Assembly (NCBI GenBank): GCA_036741695.1
Contig: DAINRU010000007.1
Location: 17,626-81,625, forward strand
Source: JAFANK01 sp036741695
GTDB lineage: Bacteria; Vulcanimicrobiota; Vulcanimicrobiia; Eremiobacterales; Eremiobacteraceae
DNA length: 64,000 bases
Reading direction: 5' to 3'
This document shows, in pieces, positions 51,744 to 61,416 of the stretch. The notes under the pieces are model-generated. The model ran no database searches. It was not told the DNA's origin and worked only from the letters and a program-made list of their open reading frames with translations. Positions within the stretch are counted from its first letter, which is position 1; the number at the start of each line of letters is the position of its first letter. A program made the position numbers and the translations under genes.

Positions 51744-53255
51744 ATGCCATACGACGCCATCGTCATCGGTGCAGGGCACAACGGCCTCGTCGCCGCCGCC
51801 TACCTCGCCAAAGCGGGCCAAAAAGCGCTCGTCGTGGAGCGCAGCGACCAGATCGGGGGAGCAGCCGTCAGCGAGCATCCCTGGGCGGGCTGGACCGTCT
51901 CCGCCGCCTCGTACGTCGTCAGCCTGCTGCATCCGGACATCGTGCGCGACCTCGACCTCGAAGAGCACGGCTATCATGCCTATCTGAAAGACCCGACCTC
52001 GTTCACCGCCACGCTCGATGGCAGATCACTCTTGCTGTGGCGCAATCCCGAAGAGACGAGAAAGGAGCTCGAGAAGTACTCCTCGTCCGACTTCGCCGGT
52101 CTGCAGGCGCTCGATGCGGAGCTGTGCGGCTATGGGCGCGAGATCTACGATTCGTTCTTCGCCGAAGAGCCGAGCTTCGCCCGGCTCTCGCCCGCCGCCC
52201 AAGCCATGTTCACGGGGTCAGCAGCCCAATTCGTGGAGCGCTTCATCGAAACGCCGATGCTGCAGGCGGCCATCGCCAACGATGGTGTCGTCGGTACGTT
52301 CGAGGGCCCGCGCAATCCGGGGACCGGCTACGTGTTGGCCCACCACTATGCGGGCCGCGCGATGGGCATCCAGGGCGCATGGGGCTACGTCCGCGGCGGG
52401 ATGGGAGCGATCTCAAACGCGGCCGCCGCCGCGGCTCGCGGATTCGGAGCGGAGATACGGACCAATGCTTCGGTCGGCATGATCCTCGTCAAAGAGGGGC
52501 GCGCGGCCGGGGTCGTGCTCGAGGACGGCACCGAGATCGAATCGCGCTACGTGCTGTCAAACGCCAACCCGCTGACCACATTCCTCGACTTCGTCCCCGC
52601 CGACACGCTTGAGCCGGCGTTCGTCAAGCGCGTGCAGGCATGGCGCTGCGAAGGGCCCTCGATGAAGCTCAATCTCGCGATCGGAGAACTGCCCAACTTC
52701 AGCTGCCGGCCTTCGGGCGACTCTGCGCCGCACCACAATGCCACGATCCACATCGCCCCCGACGTCGACTACCTGCAACGTGCGTATGAAGAGGCGCGTG
52801 CCGGGCTGCCGTCGAGCGAGCCCATGATCGAGATTTTCTTGCAGACCCCAAGCGATCTCACGCTCGCGCCGAAGGGCAAGCATCTGCTCTCGATCTTCGC
52901 CCAGTACTTCCCGTACACGCGCAGCGACGGCGACTGGACGGATGCCAGACGCGAAGCGGCTGCGGACAGCATCGTCGCCACGATCGGCAAGTATGCGCCC
53001 AACGTGCCCGGCGCGGTCGAGGCGCGCCAGATCCTCACGCCGTTCGATCTCGAGCGCCGCTTCGGGCTGCCCAAGGGGCACATCTTCCACGGCGAACTTC
53101 TGCCTGGTCAGATATTTGAAGATCGCTTCAGCGTTCGCACGCCGCTGCGCGGGCTGTACCTCTGCGGCTCGGGCACGCATCCAGGCGGGTGCGTCAGTGG
53201 GGCGCCGGGCTACCGGGCCGCCCGCGCTGTCACCCGTGACCTGGCAAGGGTGTAG
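51744..53255 (+). CDS. FAD-dependent CrtI/PYROXD2-like oxidoreductase
   Basis: 503 residues. Seen: dinucleotide-binding DAIVIGAGHNGLVAAAYLAKAG at the N terminus, GGAAVSEHPWAGWTVSAASYVVSLLHP, AWGYVRGGMGAISNAAAAAARGFGAEIRTNASV, and C-terminal GLYLCGSGTHPGGCVSGAPGYRAARAV (the second FAD site). This is the phytoene-desaturase-like family with PYROXD2 relatives; the substrate may be a carotenoid, lipid or steroid-like compound. ATG 51744 is the only start that gives the normal N terminus. A related gene lies at 62934. Confidence 0.88.
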   Translation: MPYDAIVIGAGHNGLVAAAYLAKAGQKALVVERSDQIGGAAVSEHPWAGWTVSAASYVVSLLHPDIVRDLDLEEHGYHAYLKDPTSFTATLDGRSLLLWRNPEETRKELEKYSSSDFAGLQALDAELCGYGREIYDSFFAEEPSFARLSPAAQAMFTGSAAQFVERFIETPMLQAAIANDGVVGTFEGPRNPGTGYVLAHHYAGRAMGIQGAWGYVRGGMGAISNAAAAAARGFGAEIRTNASVGMILVKEGRAAGVVLEDGTEIESRYVLSNANPLTTFLDFVPADTLEPAFVKRVQAWRCEGPSMKLNLAIGELPNFSCRPSGDSAPHHNATIHIAPDVDYLQRAYEEARAGLPSSEPMIEIFLQTPSDLTLAPKGKHLLSIFAQYFPYTRSDGDWTDARREAAADSIVATIGKYAPNVPGAVEARQILTPFDLERRFGLPKGHIFHGELLPGQIFEDRFSVRTPLRGLYLCGSGTHPGGCVSGAPGYRAARAVTRDLARV

Positions 53256-53341
53256 CGGACGAAGCGCCGGCACGCGGCGGAGCGCGATGGAACATCTCGT
53301 CACGCGTTGAAGTACTAGCTTAGAGAGGTCGAACGATACCG

Positions 53342-53647
53342 ATGATCGCGTTATGGCTACGGATGAAGACGATGTGGGCGCTGCGTCGCAATGCTGCGCG
53401 TGTTGGGCGCCTGTTCCTGGATCAGCGCGTCCCCATGCCGCTCAAGGCGGCCACCGCCTTGAGCGCGCTGCTCATTCTCTCGCCGGTCGACCTGCTGGGC
53501 GACATCCCGCTGCTCGGCATGCTCGATGACACAATGCTGCTCGTGCTTCTGGCTTGGCTATTCGTCCGGTTCTGCCCGAAGGACGTGGTGGCCGAATACG
53601 GCGCTGCGGCCGCCGCGGCCCGCTTGAAGAACGTGACGCCTAACTGA
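53342..53647 (+). CDS. DUF1232 (YkvA-like) membrane protein
   Basis: 101 residues. Seen: basic N terminus, then PMPLKAATALSALLILSPVDLLGDIPLLGMLDDTMLLVLLAWLFVRFCP, the DUF1232 core with two membrane helices and the conserved SPxDLxxD motif. Function of the family is not established. Single gene; its end overlaps by eight bases the 3' end of the convergent gene. Confidence 0.85.
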   Translation: MIALWLRMKTMWALRRNAARVGRLFLDQRVPMPLKAATALSALLILSPVDLLGDIPLLGMLDDTMLLVLLAWLFVRFCPKDVVAEYGAAAAAARLKNVTPN

Positions 53648-54260
53648 GGTTCTTGCGCTTGAACAGGAAGACGCGCCGGTCGGGCGCTTTCGTCCTGTAA
53701 GACTCCACGAAGCGAAAGCCATTGTCGTCTGCCAGGTTGAGCGCCGCCTCGACCTTGGTCGCGCACAGTGTGGAAAGCTCGAGCGCCATATACCGGCCGG
53801 TCTTGCCCGAGGCGTGGCGGATGCCGGCGGTGGCCCGCCGCACAAGGCGTCCGATCGCCTCGACGATGGCGGCTCCAATCGGCTCTCCCGCGATGAACAG
53901 CTTGCTGCCCACGGCTTCGACTGGCAGCCGGCCCACGGACTCGTCGATGAGCGCGAGCTGACGACGGTCCTTCGATCGTGCGATGGAGAATTTCTGATCG
54001 CGGTAGACGACGTCGATCGCTTGGCTGCCGTCGGGGAGCGCAAGGCGGTCCCGTTCGTGGATCTGCGCATCAGTGTCGAGACCGGCGTTGAGCTCGGCGA
54101 TCTCCTCCGCGAGGACGTTCTGCACGAGACGCCAGGCATCGTCCGCGCGCTCCTGAGGCGTGCGCGGCTCGGACCCGATGTCCGCATACTCGCGCATGCG
54201 CTCGCGGATCTCGTTCCGGGTTCCGGCGAGATCGAGGTCGCTCTGCAATTCTTGGAGCAC
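53640..54260 (-). CDS. Soluble protein of unknown function
   Basis: 206 residues with no recognised family. Seen: a helical N-terminal half (LQSDLDLAGTRNEIRERMREYADIG, ERADDAWRLVQNVLAEEIAELN) and a C-terminal half with alternating strands and GKTGRYMALELSTLCATKVEAALNLADDNGFRFVES. GTG 54260 is chosen because AAAGG lies nine bases upstream and the reading upstream of it has the composition of non-coding sequence. Unknown role. Confidence 0.6.
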   Translation of the reverse strand: MLQELQSDLDLAGTRNEIRERMREYADIGSEPRTPQERADDAWRLVQNVLAEEIAELNAGLDTDAQIHERDRLALPDGSQAIDVVYRDQKFSIARSKDRRQLALIDESVGRLPVEAVGSKLFIAGEPIGAAIVEAIGRLVRRATAGIRHASGKTGRYMALELSTLCATKVEAALNLADDNGFRFVESYRTKAPDRRVFLFKRKNLS

Positions 54261-54458
54261 AGATGTCGCCTTTCCGCAAAAGACGTTCGGGAAAATCGAC
54301 GTGCCGGCGGCACCGAAGCGGCGCCATCCGCAGACGCACAAAAAAAGGTAGGCGCCCAAGTTCTGACGCCAGTCGAAAGTTCTCCTACCCGCCGCGAGAC
54401 AAATCGCAAGAATTTTTTTCGGAGGTCCGACGGCACGACGCATGCAAGAATCCGCACG

Positions 54459-54806
54459 ATGGCAACGCCAATATCCATCGCCAACATCGCACGCGTCTCG
54501 GTGGGGGTGGTGGCGGCGATATGGGCCTTGCTGGGGCTCGGCGATGCGCTTGCTGCCGCGACGGCGCATGGCGTCGATGCCCTGGGGGCGGCCGCGATCG
54601 TCCTCAACGTCGCGCTCATCGCCGGCGCCATCATGACATTCGCCAACCTGCGGAGCTGGCGCGCGGTCGTCATCGCGGCGACGGTGGCGGTCACCCTCGA
54701 CCGGATGCTCTACGTGCTCGGCACCGGAGACTATTGGCTCGCGGCGAGCAGCATCGCCATGCTCGCGGCGGTCATCGGCATTTCCGCCGTCGCGCGGACG
54801 GCCTGA
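54459..54806 (+). CDS. Small integral membrane protein
   Basis: 115 residues, four hydrophobic helices (VSVGVVAAIWALLGLGDALAA, AAAIVLNVALIAGAIMTFA, AVVIAATVAVTLDRMLYVLG, LAASSIAMLAAVIGISAVA) with short loops and no motif I recognise. Weak ribosome site. Divergent from the protein at 53640. Function unknown. Confidence 0.55.
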   Translation: MATPISIANIARVSVGVVAAIWALLGLGDALAAATAHGVDALGAAAIVLNVALIAGAIMTFANLRSWRAVVIAATVAVTLDRMLYVLGTGDYWLAASSIAMLAAVIGISAVARTA

Positions 54807-54956
54807 TGGGCGACTTGCAGACCGCCCGAACCCGCGTCATGCAGGGGTACTGGTAAGCCGCCCACTCCCACTAACGGATGGAAGGGCGCGAACGTCGCAG
54901 AATCCCTTGTGCCCGCGCCGGTCGCGGGACGGGATTGGTGAAGGGAGACTAACACC

Positions 54957-57572
54957 GTGAAGGTCGCGCAGTTCGTGCTCGCGCTGATCGGCGCATGCTG
55001 TCTGGCCGCTCCCGCAGCGGCGCTCGCCGATGACTCGTCGGCGTCGGACTCAGGCCCCGCGCCATATGCCAAGTTCATCTCCGGGGCGCAGGTACAAAAC
55101 GGCCTCTTCAACGTCATCCGTAAAGACGGCAAGGTCTACCTCGAGATCGCTCCGGCGCAGCTCGATCAGGACTATATCCAGACGGCCGAACTGGCGAACG
55201 GCCTTGGCGGCTACGGCGTCCTGCCGGGCGGCATCGGCTCATCCGCCCTCATCATCCGCTTCACCCGCAACGACGACAAGGTCGTGGTGACCTGGCCGAA
55301 CACCTACTTCATCGCGCCCGGCAACGAGCCAGCCCAACGCGCCATCAAGCGGACGTTTGCCAACTCGATGGTCGCGGTCGCACCGCTGGCAGCGACCGAC
55401 GCGACGAACGGTCACATCGTCGTCGACGCGTCGTTCCTGCTCGGCGACATCTACAACCTCAGCGCCGCGCTCAAAGCGGTCACAGGTGCCGACAAGCCCG
55501 ATCAAGCGTATAGCCTCGACGCCGATCGCACGCTCTTCGGTCCGACCAAGGCCTTCCCGCAAAACGTCGTCATCGATGCCGATCAGACTTGGAAGAGCGA
55601 CAATCCGCAGACCGTCGACAACGTGCCCGATCCGCGCACGCTGTTCATGCGCGTCGCCTACAATATCGCCCAGCCGCCCAATGACGGCTACGTGCCGCGC
55701 ATCGCCGACGACCGCGTGGGCTATTTCGATGCACCGCATCTGAATTTCGCCACGGACTCGAACTACACGCGGGTCGTGCACTACGTCATCCGCTGGAACC
55801 TGCAGCCATCCGATCCGGGCCTGCCTGTCTCCAAAGCGAAAAATCCCATCATCTACTACCTTTCCAAGGACATCCCCACGCAGTATCGCGAGACGATTCG
55901 TGAGGCCATCTTGCGCTGGAACGCCGCTTTCGCGAAGGCTGGGATCAGCGATGCCGTCGTCGTGCGCGACCAGCCCGACGACCCCGCCTGGGACCCCGAC
56001 GACATCCGCTACAACACGGTCATCTGGTTGACCGAGTCGAACAGCGGCAGCTTCGCGGCGGCTTCACCTGTGTTCGATCCCCGCACAGGGGAATCTATCC
56101 GGGCGAACATCGTCATCGACGCGGACTGGCTGAACGTCTTGTATTCGTTAGGCCACTACATCGCTCCGAGCGCTCGAAGCATGCACGCGGCATTTCCCGC
56201 GGACGAACGCGAGCTGTCGAGTGCCATGGCACGCGAGGCCGTCTTCGGCCGCGTCGCGCTCGAGACGAGCGGCCAGCCGATGTCCGGACCCGCGCTCGAC
56301 ACGTTCGTGCATGACGCGCTGCTGTGGACCATCATGCATGAGTCCGGCCATGCGCTCGGCCTAGCCCACAACTTCATCGGCACGCAAGCATACACGGTCA
56401 AGGAGATGCAGAGCAGGGACTTCACCTCGACCCACGGGCTATCGTCATCGGTGATGGACTACGTCGGGGTGAACGTCTGGCCCAAGGGCTACGGGCAAGG
56501 AGGCGCCTATTGGCAGACGATCCTCGGCCCGTACGACTACCACGCAATCCACTGGGGATATGCGCGCATCCCGGGCGTCACGACGCCGCAAGACGAAGTG
56601 CCTACGCTCGACCGCTGGGCGTCTGTCTGGAGCAATCCCATCTATCGCTTCGCAAGCGATGAGGACGCGGGCTACGAAGACGCGCACGCGATCGATCCGC
56701 GCGTCGCGCGCTGGGATCTCACGAACGATCCGCTGACTTGGAGCGCAGCCCGGCTGCAGCTCAGCGACGAGCTCATGCGCACGCTTGACAGCCGCTGGCC
56801 GCAGCCGGGACGCACGTACGACCAAGAACGCGTGGCGTTCACTTGGGTCTTCAACGAGCGTCTGGCGGCGTCCGCACAGCCCGAGCACTTCATCGCCGCG
56901 GAGTATTTGTCACGCGCGCATGCCGGGGACCCGGGCGCGCAACCGCCGCTGCAGCAGGTCCCACGCGCTCTCGAGCAACGGGCGTTTAGCCTCTTGGACC
57001 GCTACCTGTTCTCCGACGGCGCCTGGAACTTCTCGCCGGCCATGCTCAACAGGCTTGTGTACAGCGAGTGGGAGCCATTTGTCAACGCGACATGGGCATA
57101 CGATCCGCAGCCGCGTCACGACATGCCCGTCGCCGAGATGGCCGAGGGGTTCGCATATCAAGAGCTCGCGACGATGTTCCAGCCGCTCATGCTCGAGCGC
57201 CTCAACGACCTCCCGCTGAAGGCCAAACCCGGAACGACGATGAGCATCACCGATCTGTTCGATTGGACGCAATCTTCGATCTACGGCGACCTGAGCGATC
57301 CCAAGCTGCGCTCGATCGGCGAGGTGCATCGTGCCGTGCAGCAGTTCTATGCGCGGCTGCTCGCACAGATATGGCTCGCCCCGCAGCCTGACACGCCGTA
57401 CGATGCGCAGTCGCTCGCGCGCTCCAAGCTCGTTTCCTTGCGTGGAGACCTCACGAGGACGCTTGGCCGCCCGAGCCTCGACGAGCTCACACGCGCGCAT
57501 CTGCAGAGCCTGCAAGACGTCGTCGGCCGGGCGCTCGATGCCCGCCAAGTCATCCAGACGAAGGGGTCATAG
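54957..57572 (+). CDS. Secreted zinc-dependent metzincin-type protease, DUF5117 family (copy A)
   Basis: 871 residues. Seen: signal peptide (FVLALIGACCLAAPAAALA), DUF5117-like N-terminal part (SGPAPYAKFISGAQVQNGLFNVIRKDGKVYLEI, NTYFIAPGNEP), and the catalytic zinc site HESGHALGLAH near residue 460, i.e. HExxHxxGxxH of the metzincins, with the Met-turn region VMDYVGVNVW after it. The C-terminal half is helical and matches DUF4953. GTG 54957 follows AAGGGAG by about eight bases. The next gene starts with no spacing and is a full-length paralogue. Substrate unknown; outside the cell or in the periplasm. Confidence 0.86.
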   Translation: MKVAQFVLALIGACCLAAPAAALADDSSASDSGPAPYAKFISGAQVQNGLFNVIRKDGKVYLEIAPAQLDQDYIQTAELANGLGGYGVLPGGIGSSALIIRFTRNDDKVVVTWPNTYFIAPGNEPAQRAIKRTFANSMVAVAPLAATDATNGHIVVDASFLLGDIYNLSAALKAVTGADKPDQAYSLDADRTLFGPTKAFPQNVVIDADQTWKSDNPQTVDNVPDPRTLFMRVAYNIAQPPNDGYVPRIADDRVGYFDAPHLNFATDSNYTRVVHYVIRWNLQPSDPGLPVSKAKNPIIYYLSKDIPTQYRETIREAILRWNAAFAKAGISDAVVVRDQPDDPAWDPDDIRYNTVIWLTESNSGSFAAASPVFDPRTGESIRANIVIDADWLNVLYSLGHYIAPSARSMHAAFPADERELSSAMAREAVFGRVALETSGQPMSGPALDTFVHDALLWTIMHESGHALGLAHNFIGTQAYTVKEMQSRDFTSTHGLSSSVMDYVGVNVWPKGYGQGGAYWQTILGPYDYHAIHWGYARIPGVTTPQDEVPTLDRWASVWSNPIYRFASDEDAGYEDAHAIDPRVARWDLTNDPLTWSAARLQLSDELMRTLDSRWPQPGRTYDQERVAFTWVFNERLAASAQPEHFIAAEYLSRAHAGDPGAQPPLQQVPRALEQRAFSLLDRYLFSDGAWNFSPAMLNRLVYSEWEPFVNATWAYDPQPRHDMPVAEMAEGFAYQELATMFQPLMLERLNDLPLKAKPGTTMSITDLFDWTQSSIYGDLSDPKLRSIGEVHRAVQQFYARLLAQIWLAPQPDTPYDAQSLARSKLVSLRGDLTRTLGRPSLDELTRAHLQSLQDVVGRALDARQVIQTKGS

Positions 57573-60182
57573 ATGAAGCATGTGGCATACCTCGCACTCG
57601 TCGCAATGGTCGCGGCGCTGGCGCTGCCCGTCACGGCACGCGCCGACGATGCCAGCAGCCCTGATTCTGGACCGGCACCGTATGCGAAGTTCATCACCGG
57701 CGCGCAAGTGCAAAACGGATTGTTCAACATCATCCGCAAGAGCGGCAAGCTCTACATCGAGCTCGACCCTTCGCAGCTCGACACCGACTTCATCCAGTCG
57801 GCGGAACAGATCAACGGCCTCGGCGGCTGGGGTGTCATACCGGGCGGCATCACCGCCTGGACCCGCATGATCCGCTTCACGCGCAACGGCGACAAGATCG
57901 TGGTCACCTGGCCGAACACCTACTTCATCGCACCGGGCAACGAACCGGCGCAGAGAGCCATCAAGCAGACCTTCGCGAACTCGATGGTCGCGGTCGCGCC
58001 GGTGGTGGCGACCGACGCCGGCAACGGCCACCTGGTGTTCGACGCATCGTTCTTCTTGACCGACATCTACGATCTGGCCGCCGTGCTCAAACAGATCACG
58101 GGCGCCGACAACCCGGACCAGGCATATAGCCTCGACCCCGATCGCACGCTCTTCGGCCCCAGCAAGGCATTCCCTCAAAACGTCATCATCGACGCGGATC
58201 AGACCTGGAAGACGGACAACCCGCAGACTGTCGACAACGTGCCCGACCCGCGCGCCATCCAGTTCCGCATCGCCTACAACATCGCGCAGGCGCCCAAGCT
58301 CGGCGAGTACATGCCGCGCATCGCAGACGACAGAGTCGGCTACTTCGATTCTCCCTACCTTGATTTCGCAAGCGACGCCAACTACACGCGCATCACACGC
58401 TACGTCGTCCGTTGGGACATGCAACCGTCGGATCCGACCAAGCCGTCGCGGGCGTTGCACCCGATGGTGTACTACCTCGCCGACAATATCCCCGTGCAGT
58501 ACCGGGAGGCGATCCGCAAAGGCGTCCTTGCCTGGAACGCGGCGTTTGCGAAGATCGGCATCGAAGACGCCGTGCAGGTGAAGGACCAGCCAGACGATCC
58601 GAACTGGGACCCTGACGACATCCGCTACAACACCATCATCTGGATGACCGAATCCAATGGCGGAGGCTACGCAGCCGAGAATCCGGTCATCGATCCGCGC
58701 ACCGGCCAGATGATCCGCACGAACATCGTGGTCGATGCCGACGTCATGCAGTTCTCGAACATATCGTGGCAGTTCCTGACCGAACCGACCGCCGGAGGAG
58801 CGGGGAATAGCTTTGCGGCGCGCGAGCACGCCTACGCGCTACAGCGCCGGCTGCAAGCCGAGTTCGGCGAAGCGGCGCTTGCCACCATGGGGCATCCGCT
58901 CGCCGGAGCCGCACTGACGCAGTACAACGATGACTTGCTGACGTCGTTCGTCGTGCACGAGGCCGGACACGGTTTCGGGCTGCAGCACAACTTCATCTCG
59001 TCGATGGCCTACACGGCCAAGCAAGTGCAAAGCCATGCCTTCACCGCCCGCAACGGCGTGGCCACATCGGTGATGGAGTACTCGCCGCTCAACTTGTGGC
59101 CCAAAGGCTACTCGCAAGGCACCTACTGGCAGACCGTGCTCGGCCCGTACGATTATTACGCCATCCATTGGGGCTACATGCCCATCGCCGGTGCGACGAC
59201 GCCGCAAGCAGAGCGACAGACGCTCAACAACTGGGCCCAAGTGTGGCCGAATCCGCTCTACCGGTTCGCCAGTGACGAGGACACCTCGTACGCGGACGCT
59301 CACGCGATCGATCCCCGCGTGGCCATGTGGGATCTCACCAACGATCCGCTGTCATGGGACGGCGCGCAGCTGAAGCTCACGAGCGACGTCATGCGCGGGC
59401 TGGACAGCCGCTGGCCGCAGCCGGGTCGAACCTACGATCAGGAACGGGCCGCGTTCACCTTCGTGCTCGTCACCTGGCTGACGTCGGCTGCGCAGCCCGA
59501 GCATTTCATCGGGGGCGAGTACGTGTCGCGTCAGGCGGCCGGCGTCGCCGGCGCTTCGCCGCCGCTCGTCCAGGTGTCGCGCAGCGATGAGCTCCGCGCC
59601 TTCAACCTTATCGACCGCTACATCCTGGCCGACGGCGCGTGGAGCTTCTCGCCGGCGACGCTCAACAGGCTTGTGTATAGTGAGTGGGAGCCGTTCGTCA
59701 ACGCGACGTGGGCGTACGCTCCGCAGCCGCGTCATGACATCCCAGTGGCTGAGATCGTCGAGGGGTTCGCCGAAAACCAGCTGACCACCATGTTCCAGCC
59801 GCTCATGCTCGAACGGCTCGACGATCTTTCGCTCAAGGCAAAACCGGGCGCGACCATGAGCCTAGCCGATCTCTTCGACTGGACGCAGCGATCGCTCTAC
59901 AGCGACCTGAGCAACCCCAAGCTGCAGTCGATTGGCGAAGTGCATCGAGCGCTGCAGCAATGGTACGCACGCAAGCTCGCTCAAGTTTGGCTCGCACCCG
60001 CGCCGGGAACCCCGTACGACGCTCAGTCGCTGGCTCGCGCCAAGCTGGTCGCCGTCCGCGACGACGTCAAGACCGCGCTCGGTAGGCCGAGCCTCGACGA
60101 GCTCACCCGGGCTCATCTGCAGAGCTTGCAGGACGTCGTCTCACGCGCCCTCGAGACGCGCCAAGTCGTCCCCGCGCAATGA
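57573..60182 (+). CDS. Secreted zinc-dependent metzincin-type protease, DUF5117 family (copy B)
   Basis: 869 residues, closely similar to the preceding gene along its whole length. Seen: signal peptide (YLALVAMVAALALPVTARA), the same SGPAPYAKFITGAQVQNGLFN opening, zinc site HEAGHGFGLQH near residue 461, the Met-turn VMEYSPLNLW, and the helical C-terminal part. Both active sites look intact, so neither copy is dead. The ATG directly follows the TAG of copy A (TAGATG), showing one transcript. Differences cluster between residues 395 and 450, just ahead of the zinc site, which may set specificity. Confidence 0.86.
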   Translation: MKHVAYLALVAMVAALALPVTARADDASSPDSGPAPYAKFITGAQVQNGLFNIIRKSGKLYIELDPSQLDTDFIQSAEQINGLGGWGVIPGGITAWTRMIRFTRNGDKIVVTWPNTYFIAPGNEPAQRAIKQTFANSMVAVAPVVATDAGNGHLVFDASFFLTDIYDLAAVLKQITGADNPDQAYSLDPDRTLFGPSKAFPQNVIIDADQTWKTDNPQTVDNVPDPRAIQFRIAYNIAQAPKLGEYMPRIADDRVGYFDSPYLDFASDANYTRITRYVVRWDMQPSDPTKPSRALHPMVYYLADNIPVQYREAIRKGVLAWNAAFAKIGIEDAVQVKDQPDDPNWDPDDIRYNTIIWMTESNGGGYAAENPVIDPRTGQMIRTNIVVDADVMQFSNISWQFLTEPTAGGAGNSFAAREHAYALQRRLQAEFGEAALATMGHPLAGAALTQYNDDLLTSFVVHEAGHGFGLQHNFISSMAYTAKQVQSHAFTARNGVATSVMEYSPLNLWPKGYSQGTYWQTVLGPYDYYAIHWGYMPIAGATTPQAERQTLNNWAQVWPNPLYRFASDEDTSYADAHAIDPRVAMWDLTNDPLSWDGAQLKLTSDVMRGLDSRWPQPGRTYDQERAAFTFVLVTWLTSAAQPEHFIGGEYVSRQAAGVAGASPPLVQVSRSDELRAFNLIDRYILADGAWSFSPATLNRLVYSEWEPFVNATWAYAPQPRHDIPVAEIVEGFAENQLTTMFQPLMLERLDDLSLKAKPGATMSLADLFDWTQRSLYSDLSNPKLQSIGEVHRALQQWYARKLAQVWLAPAPGTPYDAQSLARAKLVAVRDDVKTALGRPSLDELTRAHLQSLQDVVSRALETRQVVPAQ

Positions 60183-60231
60183 AGGATAGCGTGTCGGCGA
60201 CCAACGCGCTGCGGTGGCCGCGTCGCCCCAT

Positions 60232-61416
60232 CTAGTCTGCGCGCGTCAGCCGGCCGGCCGAATCCACGCGATAGCTCGCCTCGCGCCAGCGAACGCTCCG
60301 GCCGAAGAAATGGGCTGCCCACACGGATAGACTGAGCGCGTCACGCAGCGGGATGAGCCAGCTTGCGTCCACCGAGCGAATGCGAAACGCGCTGCGCGTC
60401 GCGTAATGCAAGGCCAGGCGCAGGACCGCAGCGATGCCGAGCATGGTGAGGCCCAAGGTCCCTGGTGCAACGAGCTCGTACGCGATGGCGAGCGGCAATG
60501 CCAAGGTGATGAAGGAGAACGAGTAGCCCCATGGCCGCGCGGCGTGCATCGTGCGAGCCCAGCGCAGTTCGTGCTCCCACAGACGTCGCAGGTCGGGGTC
60601 GCAGACCGTCGTCTCGACGACGGCCGCGCTGAGCTCGACGCGCCGTCCATGCGCGCAGACGAGCCGGCCGAGCATCTGATCGTCCGCCAAGTGCGAGGCG
60701 ATCGCATCGAAGCCGCCGATGGCATCAAGCGCCTCACGGGTCACAGCCATGGTGGCCCCCAGGCAGAAGTCCATGGGGGAAAGCGCGAGCGCGACGAGGA
60801 CCGACGGCGCGAACTGCTCGTTCACGAACATCGCACCAAGCTCCGACCAAAGCCGCGGCCTTTGCTGCAACGGATCTTGAGATCCGTTCGTCGGCACCCC
60901 ACGATACAGACACGTCACCGCCCAGACACCGTCGTCGGCAAACGGTGCGACGACCGACCGCAGATAGGATCGATCCACGCGAACGTCGCTATCGGCGACG
61001 ATGATGATGTCGTGCTTTGCCTGCGCCATCATGGCGATGACGTTGGCCATCTTGCGGTTTGGCGCGCGGACGCGATCGTCGATCGCAAGCGTGGCATCGC
61101 ACTGTGCGAAGCGCTCGCTGACCCTGCGGGCGACGGCCGCCGCCGGATCGCTCGCGTCGCGTACCCCGAAGACGACCTGGAAGTTTGGGTAATCCTGGTC
61201 GCAGAAGGAGGACAGGTTCTCGTCGAGCTCGGGCTCGTCGCCGCATAGCGGTTTGAGGATGCTGACGGCCGGCGTGTAGTCCGTGTCTGCCGCGCGACCC
61301 CGCCGGCGCCGAGCGAATGCGAGGGTGCGCTGCAGCGCAAGCGCCAGGTAACAACATCCGGCGATACACAGACCGAGCACAACGACGGCGATCGCATGCA
61401 CGTCAGCGTGGTCCAT
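60232..61416 (-). CDS. hpnI: Hopanoid glycosyltransferase HpnI-like
   Basis: 394 residues, GT2 fold related to ceramide glucosyltransferases. Seen: N-terminal helix, VSILKPLCGDEPELDENLSSFCDQDYPNFQVVFGV, ADSDVRVDRSYL (the DxD metal motif), LSPMDFCLGATMAVTREALDAIGGF, ADDQMLG and HELRWARTM, then C-terminal membrane helices. Known role of HpnI: adds N-acetylglucosamine to bacteriohopanetetrol. Oddity: residues 177-184 (NGSQDPLQ) are encoded by a copy of the interspersed palindrome inserted in frame between CLYRGVP and LWSELG. Overlaps hpnK by 14 bases. Confidence 0.85.
   Translation of the reverse strand: MDHADVHAIAVVVLGLCIAGCCYLALALQRTLAFARRRRGRAADTDYTPAVSILKPLCGDEPELDENLSSFCDQDYPNFQVVFGVRDASDPAAAVARRVSERFAQCDATLAIDDRVRAPNRKMANVIAMMAQAKHDIIIVADSDVRVDRSYLRSVVAPFADDGVWAVTCLYRGVPTNGSQDPLQQRPRLWSELGAMFVNEQFAPSVLVALALSPMDFCLGATMAVTREALDAIGGFDAIASHLADDQMLGRLVCAHGRRVELSAAVVETTVCDPDLRRLWEHELRWARTMHAARPWGYSFSFITLALPLAIAYELVAPGTLGLTMLGIAAVLRLALHYATRSAFRIRSVDASWLIPLRDALSLSVWAAHFFGRSVRWREASYRVDSAGRLTRAD
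60864..60888. repeat. Interspersed palindrome, copy 8, inside hpnI
   Basis: AACGGATCTCAAGATCCGTTGCAGC on the minus strand. The arms AACGGATC and GATCCGTT pair, with a four-base loop. It is read in frame as NGSQDPLQ within the glycosyltransferase. Confidence 0.85.

Noticed and set aside
53558..54694. 378-codon minus-strand frame
   Set aside because: Ser/Arg/Thr-rich out-of-frame composition, overlaps the better supported frames at 53640-54260 and 54459-54806, and no motif.
57567..58829. Long open frame of 420 codons on the minus strand across the protease genes
   Set aside because: Arg/Val/Asp-rich mirror of a well-supported coding frame; such open antisense frames are normal at this GC content and it has no family motif.
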